A program made the position numbers and the translations under genes. The notes under the pieces were generated by a model. It did not search any database, was not told where the DNA came from, and saw nothing but the letters and a program-made list of their open reading frames with translations. Shown one piece after another: positions 38,365 to 38,660 of a DNA stretch of 38,660 nt (position 1 is the first letter of the stretch; each line of letters starts with the position of its first letter). Origin of the DNA: JAPLKX01 sp035530195 (lineage in GTDB: Bacteria > Hydrogenedentota > Hydrogenedentia > Hydrogenedentales > SLHB01); contig DATKVG010000216.1 in NCBI GenBank assembly GCA_035530195.1, positions 1-38,660 of the forward strand, read 5' to 3'.

Positions 38365-38660
38365 ATGGAACGCAGAGATTTTATCAAACTGGCGGGCGCT
38401 GGCGCGGCGTATTTGGCTGCGCAACCCGTGCTTGGGCAGGCCCAACCTTCCACCATCCTGCGCCCCAATATACTGTGGATCACGTGTGAAGACATCGGGC
38501 CCCACCTCGCTTGCTTTGGCGACTCATTCTCGATATCGCCCAACCTCGACGCGCTCGCCGGGCAAGGCGTCCGCTACCGGTGCGCGTTTACGCACGCGCC
38601 CGTATGCGCGCCATCGCGGTCGGGCCTGATCACGGGCGTGTATCCCCAGACGCTGGGCAC
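38365..38660 (+). CDS. Tat-exported sulfatase, 3' end cut by window edge
   Basis: The frame from ATG 38365 is open to the last base (98 codons). It begins MERRDFIKLAGAGAAYLA, a twin-arginine signal. RPNILWITCEDIGPHLACFG then matches the N-terminal metal-binding segment, here with Glu-Asp instead of Asp-Asp, as in some sulfamidase-like sulfatases. VCAPSRSGLITG holds the CxPSR signature; Cys81 should be converted to formylglycine. GGAGA lies seven bases before the ATG. The catalytic half is outside the window. It would fit sulfated glycan use with the nearby secreted hydrolases. Confidence 0.93.
   Translation, partial: MERRDFIKLAGAGAAYLAAQPVLGQAQPSTILRPNILWITCEDIGPHLACFGDSFSISPNLDALAGQGVRYRCAFTHAPVCAPSRSGLITGVYPQTLG

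Overview
The window looks like GC-rich chromosomal DNA from an environmental, probably anaerobic or facultatively anaerobic, Gram-negative-type bacterium. The gene mix suggests a planctomycete/PVC-like or Hydrogenedentes-like lineage: twin-arginine Gfo/Idh/MocA oxidoreductases, a Tat sulfatase, an orphan type II pseudopilin with a terminal H-X9-DG-type motif, large secreted glycosidase-like proteins, a ferredoxin-dependent pyruvate oxidoreductase, and many palindromic intergenic repeats. No rRNA or tRNA gene was seen, so the taxonomy is inference.

Layout. 1-2192 (minus): a promoter, a 59-residue protein, a divergent phosphoglucose-isomerase-like SIS protein and a truncated HIT-family protein. 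2391-6417 (minus): class III aminotransferase, two-subunit (split) transketolase and an SCP2-like protein. Facing away from these, 6652-9927 (plus) carries the four POR subunits in the order gamma-delta-alpha-beta. 10163-13327 (minus): pseudopilin, TetR regulator with a near-consensus promoter, and a Tat Gfo/Idh/MocA protein. 13850-18149 (minus): MoxR ATPase, DUF58 protein and transglutaminase membrane protein. 18297-20553 (minus): an alpha/beta-hydrolase lacking its nucleophile, a small unknown protein and shikimate dehydrogenase. 20691-29329 (minus): a HEAT-repeat protein, a CBM9-containing glycosidase-like protein and a beta-propeller/GH9 fusion. The last two are separated by a complete IS200-like (RAYT-type) element and a 6 x 60-bp tandem array. 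29497-33815: SGNH hydrolase, a second Gfo/Idh/MocA protein (minus), a ceramidase-like protein and an MNT/HEPN toxin-antitoxin pair. 33840-38660: HDOD plus hybrid histidine kinase (minus), SagB-like nitroreductase (plus), a single-domain response regulator (minus) and the start of a Tat sulfatase (plus).

How the genes may work together. POR links acetyl-CoA and pyruvate through ferredoxin. The divergent transketolase/aminotransferase/SCP2 cluster may be a separate sugar or amino-sugar route; its substrate is not visible. GH9, CBM9, SGNH, Gfo/Idh/MocA, ceramidase-like and sulfatase genes fit scavenging of complex glycans and lipids outside the cytoplasm.

The most unusual content is between and at the ends of genes. 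A roughly 67-bp palindrome occurs three times, once between two copies of a gene's translation start. A short GC-rich repeat supplies the TAG stop codon of two different genes. Two palindromes are built from 9-bp units, and two elements have IS200-style hairpin ends. Start codons were chosen from ribosome-binding sites, so several genes are shorter than the longest open frame.
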